From Campylobacter lari (GTDB lineage Bacteria > Campylobacterota > Campylobacteria > Campylobacterales > Campylobacteraceae), in contig NZ_LR134508.1 of the NCBI RefSeq assembly GCF_900638335.1, positions 1,116,001 through 1,180,000 of the forward strand: a DNA stretch of 64,000 nucleotides, read 5' to 3'. This document shows positions 61,023 to 64,000 of the stretch, piece by piece. The translations under genes and the position numbers were made by a program. How positions within the stretch are numbered: position 1 is the stretch's first letter; each line of letters starts with the position of its first letter. The notes under the pieces were generated by a model. That model had not been told where the DNA came from. It did not search any database and worked only from the letters and a program-made list of their open reading frames with translations.

Positions 61023-61346
61023 ATGAAAAAAATCGTATTTTTGATGCTAGCTTTAAGTGGTTTTGCATTTGCAGCTGAAGGTTCTATGAACCAATGGTTA
61101 GCTTCTTTTTCTATCTTAGCAGCAGGCTTAGGACTTGGTGTTGCAGCTTTGGGTGGAGCTATCGGTATGGGTAACACTGCAGCAGCAACTATAGCAGGTA
61201 CTGCTAGAAACCCTGGTCTTGGTGGTAAATTAATGACTACTATGTTTATTGCTTTGGCGATGATTGAAGCTCAAGTTATTTATGCACTTGTTATTGCTCT
61301 TATTGCTCTTTATGCTAATCCATTCCAAGCATTAGTAGCAGCTTGA
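61023..61346 (+). CDS. atpE: ATP synthase F0 subunit c
   Basis: Proton-conducting rotor subunit. The 107-aa protein has a short signal-like leader (MKKIVFLMLALSGFAFA), then two helices: the first with GLGLGVAALGGAIGMG, the second with carboxylate Glu82 in AMIEAQVIYALV, and the polar loop ARNPG between. Length is larger than typical (about 80) because of the N-terminal leader. Isolated from the other F0F1 genes, as in other Campylobacters. A terminator follows, then tRNA-Leu. Confidence 0.96.
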   Translation: MKKIVFLMLALSGFAFAAEGSMNQWLASFSILAAGLGLGVAALGGAIGMGNTAAATIAGTARNPGLGGKLMTTMFIALAMIEAQVIYALVIALIALYANPFQALVAA

Positions 61347-61351
61347 TTATA

Positions 61352-61370
61352 AAAGCCCTTTTAGGGCTTT
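61352..61370 (+). terminator. Terminator of atpE
   Basis: AAAGCCC (61352-61358), loop TTTTA, GGGCTTT (61364-61370), 5 bases after the stop. The tRNA begins 3 bases later, so readthrough may supply the tRNA. Confidence 0.65.
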
Positions 61371-61372
61371 AT

Positions 61373-61458
61373 GCGGTTATGGTGGAATTGGTAGACACGC
61401 CATCTTGAGGGGGTGGTGCGCTCAGCGTGTGCGAGTTCAAATCTCGCTAACCGCACCA
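61373..61458 (+). tRNA. tRNA-Leu, anticodon GAG
   Basis: An 86-base class II tRNA with encoded CCA. Acceptor stem GCGGTTA/TAACCGC; D-arm with GGTAGACAC; anticodon stem CCATC/GGTGG with loop TTGAGGG, so the anticodon is GAG (61407-61409), reading CUC and CUU. A long variable arm (61417-61430) is typical of tRNA-Leu. T arm GCGAG-TTCAAAT-CTCGC. The only tRNA gene in the window. Confidence 0.95.
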
Positions 61459-61475
61459 TTTAAGGAATTTAAAAA

Positions 61476-61910
61476 ATGGTTTTTTATCTCTTAATTAGTG
61501 CAATAGCTTTTTTGATTCTTTTTTTTGCTATTAAAAAATATACATTAAAATTAGATGAGCAAGCTTTACTTGAACCTATAAAAAATAATATTTACCCGGA
61601 ATTTTGTGATCTCATTAATGAAGAAATAAGAAATATAAAAAATAATCTTTTGCAAAACACTTTTACACTGCAAAATGAAAATTACAAAGATATTTTTTTG
61701 GAAAATTTAAGCGACATGAGTAGAAAAATTAATCATATTCAAACTATGAATCTGAGTAAAAAAAGTAACGCATTATGGGAAGAAACTCTTTTTGATTTTT
61801 TAAAAGAACTTGAAAATCTTAATAAAAAATATCTAAATGATAGTGAAAAAATAAACGATAAAATAAGAAATTCTTTACATAAGAAATTCTCTAATTTAAC
61901 AAAAAACTAA
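61476..61910 (+). CDS. Membrane-anchored helical protein, unknown function
   Basis: The 144-aa protein has one N-terminal membrane segment (about 2-20, VFYLLISAIAFLILFFAI) and then about 120 residues of charged, heptad-like helix with no Cys, ending NSLHKKFSNLTKN. I do not recognise a family. It sits 17 bases after the tRNA-Leu gene, probably read from the same transcript. The helical domain would be cytoplasmic if the N-terminus is out; topology is not clear. A ribosome site (AAGGAATTTAAAA) precedes the ATG. Confidence 0.7.
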   Translation: MVFYLLISAIAFLILFFAIKKYTLKLDEQALLEPIKNNIYPEFCDLINEEIRNIKNNLLQNTFTLQNENYKDIFLENLSDMSRKINHIQTMNLSKKSNALWEETLFDFLKELENLNKKYLNDSEKINDKIRNSLHKKFSNLTKN

Positions 61911-61987
61911 TATAATTAAATTATTTATTTTAAAAAAAAGTTATATAATTATAAATTAAGTACTATAAAAATAACTAAGGAGTTATT

Positions 61988-63283
61988 GTGTTTACAAGTA
62001 AGAAAAAATTCAATGAACAAATTACTCAATTAGAGCAATCTAATCAAGCTTTTCAGGATATACTAAATGCTATCAGCAAAACTATGGCTATGATAGAATT
62101 TCAAACGGATGGGACTATTATTAGTGCTAATGAAAATTTTCTAAAAACCATGAATTACTCTCTAGATGAAATCAAAGGAAAGCATCATAGTATGTTTTGC
62201 TTGCCCGAAGTTGTAAAATCACAGCGTTATGTTGATTTTTGGAAAGATTTAAAAAGTGGTAAATCAAGAAATGGTCTTTTTAGACGTATTGCAAAAGGTG
62301 GAAAAGATATTTATCTTGAAGCTAATTATCTACCAATTATTAATCAAAATAATGAAGTATATAAAGTTATTAAATTTGCTAACGATATCACTCAAAGACA
62401 CTATGAAATGCTTGATTTAAAAAATACCATAGATGCCGCTAATCGTTCTATGGCTATTATTGAATTTAACCCTTATGGAGAAATTCTAAATGCAAATGAA
62501 AACTTTACTCAAACCATGGGTTATTCGCTTAGTGAAATTAAAGGAAAACATCATAGTATGTTCTGTGAAGAAAAATTTAGAAATTCAAAAGAATATACAA
62601 TTTTCTGGGAAGAGCTAAGAAGTGGTAAATTTCAATCAGGAAAATTCATACGATTTGGTAAAAACAATAAATTAATTCACCTTGAGGCAAGTTACAATCC
62701 TATCAAAAATGATGATGGCGAAATTTATAAGGTTATTAAATTTGCAACAGATATCACAGACCAAATAGTTAGAGATGAAGAGAAATTAAAACTCATCAGT
62801 GAATTAGCAGAACAAAATGATAATTTAACTCAAGAAGGTGATAGTGTTATAGAAAATACAGTTCAAAATATTCAAGGCATTGCTGATATGATGAACAATA
62901 GCAGCAATCTTGTATCATCATTAAATGAGCAATCAGAGGAAATAAAAAACATTATTCAAACCATTAGCGATATAGCAGATCAAACAAATCTTTTAGCGCT
63001 AAATGCAGCTATAGAAGCAGCTCGTGCAGGTGAACATGGTAGGGGATTTGCTGTGGTTGCTGATGAAGTTAGAAATCTAGCTGAAAGAACTGGACATTCA
63101 GTGAATGAAATCACAACTACGATCAATTCTATTAGAAATGTAACAGCTGAAGTAGTACAAAGTATCAAAGATGGCTTAAGTGGCGTAAATCAAAGTGTAG
63201 ATTTAGCCAAAGAAGCTAGAGAGTGTATGGAAAAAATTAGAAATAGCTCTGCTCAAGTAGCACAAGCTATGCAAAATAAATAA
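61988..63283 (+). CDS. Soluble tandem-PAS methyl-accepting chemotaxis protein
   Basis: The 431-aa protein has no membrane segment. Two PAS domains (about 28-145 and 150-265) are near copies; each carries ANENF, [14 protein letters not shown] and VIKFAxDIT. The MCP signalling domain follows, with its hairpin tip [44 protein letters not shown] split about residues 325-370. Likely an energy or redox sensor (Aer-like) acting on CheA/CheW from the cytosol. No HAMP is seen. GTG start at 61988 with AAGGAG upstream. Confidence 0.93.
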   Translation: MFTSKKKFNEQITQLEQSNQAFQDILNAISKTMAMIEFQTDGTIISANENFLKTMNYSLDEIKGKHHSMFCLPEVVKSQRYVDFWKDLKSGKSRNGLFRRIAKGGKDIYLEANYLPIINQNNEVYKVIKFANDITQRHYEMLDLKNTIDAANRSMAIIEFNPYGEILNANENFTQTMGYSLSEIKGKHHSMFCEEKFRNSKEYTIFWEELRSGKFQSGKFIRFGKNNKLIHLEASYNPIKNDDGEIYKVIKFATDITDQIVRDEEKLKLISELAEQNDNLTQEGDSVIENTVQNIQGIADMMNNSSNLVSSLNEQSEEIKNIIQTISDIADQTNLLALNAAIEAARAGEHGRGFAVVADEVRNLAERTGHSVNEITTTINSIRNVTAEVVQSIKDGLSGVNQSVDLAKEARECMEKIRNSSAQVAQAMQNK

Positions 63284-63313
63284 AAGTTTTTAGCTTAAAT
63301 GCTAAAAACTTTT
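63282..63313. terminator. Bidirectional terminator after the chemoreceptor gene
   Basis: AAAAGTTTTTAGC (63282-63294), loop TTAAAT, GCTAAAAACTTTT (63301-63313), a 13-bp perfect stem that includes the stop of the dihydroorotase gene. Confidence 0.8.
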
Positions 63314-64000
63314 CCTGCTATAAAGCTTTTTTCTACCTTGCCTTGCAAGATATCATTTATATATAAACCTTCTCCATTAAAAGAATAATTTTCATCAAAC
63401 ACAACCAAATCAGCATCAAAACCAGATTCTATTTTTCCTTTATTTAATCCTAAAAATTGCGCTTGATTATAACTTGTAAAATCACATAATTCTTTCCAAG
63501 TTAAAACATTTTCTTTTATTAAATACGTAAAGCATAAACTCATATACATAGCTATGGCATTAACTCCAAAATCTGCTTCATCAAAAGCTAGATCTTTTTT
63601 GCTAGGTGTATGTAATGATGTTAAAAAAGTAATCTTTCCTTTTTGAAGCATTTTTATAAGATATGAAAGTTCATTTTTGGATCTTAAAGGAGGTAGAATT
63701 TTTGCATAAGTATTAAAATTTTCACAAGAATTTTCATCTTTAATTAAATGGTGGATTGAAATTTCACTTTGATAATTCTCTAAAAGTTCAAAAGATTTTA
63801 TAACACCTAAAGCACCAAAACAAGCATTATTTCCATAAAATTCTACTAACTCTTTCATTTTTGCTACTTCACTAGTTTCAGCTATATCACTAATTCCTAT
63901 AAGTCCTAATTCAAAGCTCATCTTACTATCATTCATAACCCCATGGTCATCAAAACTCTCATCAAAGCATTTTAAGAATATAGGGCTTGACTTCATACTA
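63295..64000 (-). CDS. Dihydroorotase-like amidohydrolase, partial (N-terminus beyond window)
   Basis: C-terminal 235 or so residues of a cyclic amidohydrolase, with no stop before base 64000. Features of the dihydroorotase family: HHLIKDENSCENFNTYAKILPPLRS (substrate Asn and carboxylate-binding region), SLHTPSKKDLAFDEADFGVNAI (the usual TDHAPHT-E-K segment, here S-x-HTPSKKD), and the tail LNKGKIESGFDADLVVFDE. Probably PyrC-like (pyrimidine synthesis) or an inactive PyrC paralogue, since the Asp of TDHAP reads Leu here. The metal-binding N-terminal HxH is outside the window. Confidence 0.8.
   Translation of the reverse strand, partial: SMKSSPIFLKCFDESFDDHGVMNDSKMSFELGLIGISDIAETSEVAKMKELVEFYGNNACFGALGVIKSFELLENYQSEISIHHLIKDENSCENFNTYAKILPPLRSKNELSYLIKMLQKGKITFLTSLHTPSKKDLAFDEADFGVNAIAMYMSLCFTYLIKENVLTWKELCDFTSYNQAQFLGLNKGKIESGFDADLVVFDENYSFNGEGLYINDILQGKVEKSFIAGKVFSI

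Noticed and set aside
61352-61458. tRNA next to atpE as an integration site with a mobile element
   Set aside because: No integrase, direct repeat of the tRNA end, or foreign gene block follows; the neighbours look native.

Overview
The window is AT-rich, densely packed bacterial chromosome from a Campylobacter. It carries the Campylobacter-type P19/FTR1 iron operon, ftsA-ftsZ, the pheS-pheT-aroA-ispH-rpsA-serA block, pckA-pycB-symporter-atpE, and hypermutable poly-G tracts. From memory the housekeeping blocks follow C. jejuni order. A two-partner secretion locus, a third sodium symporter copy and a phase-variable LTA-synthase-like gene beside uvrB point to a non-jejuni species, probably the C. 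lari group. That placement is inference; no search was run.

Layout. 1-6.6 kb: guaB (cut by the window edge), gatA, a tiny membrane ORF and ileS on the minus strand, with a CinA-like gene divergent. 6.6-14.7 kb: accessory surface locus on the minus strand: an 867-aa exported repeat protein whose start region holds a G9 tract, then a TpsA exoprotein and its TpsB pore. 14.9-23.0 kb: complete eight-gene P19 iron-uptake operon (ftr1, p19, DUF2318 membrane protein, two permeases, ATPase, two thioredoxin-like lipoproteins), with two Fur-box-like palindromes at its promoter. 23.2-26.5 kb: dctA, D-amino acid transaminase, family 90 glycosyltransferase. 26.6-33.6 kb: division region: membrane ORF, candidate FtsL, rsmH, divergent aldolase-fold protein, PpiD-like chaperone, ftsA, ftsZ. 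33.6-43.0 kb: pncB, ispG, priA with a pseudopilin and two tiny ZapA/ZapB-like genes, uvrB, and an LTA-synthase-like gene split by a G9 tract. 43.0-53.3 kb: efp, serA, membrane ORF, rpsA, ispH, aroA, pheT, pheS, HIT. 53.3-61.5 kb: pckA, pycB, three tandem NSS symporters, atpE, tRNA-Leu(GAG). 61.5-64 kb: membrane-anchored ORF, tandem-PAS chemoreceptor, dihydroorotase (cut by the window edge).

How it fits together. The iron operon forms a periplasmic uptake machine. The surface locus makes adhesin-type proteins with ON/OFF control. The division genes lie in two clusters, with candidate FtsL and ZapA/ZapB proteins that would add to ftsA/ftsZ. pckA and pycB form the PEP/pyruvate/oxaloacetate node of an organism living on amino and organic acids, consistent with dctA and the symporters. 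No gene-free stretch exceeds 300 bases. The largest gaps (about 23002-23261, 14728-14926, 60828-61022) hold the Fur/promoter region, an operator-like palindrome, and the atpE promoter and leader. I found no CRISPR array, insertion sequence, rRNA or prophage.
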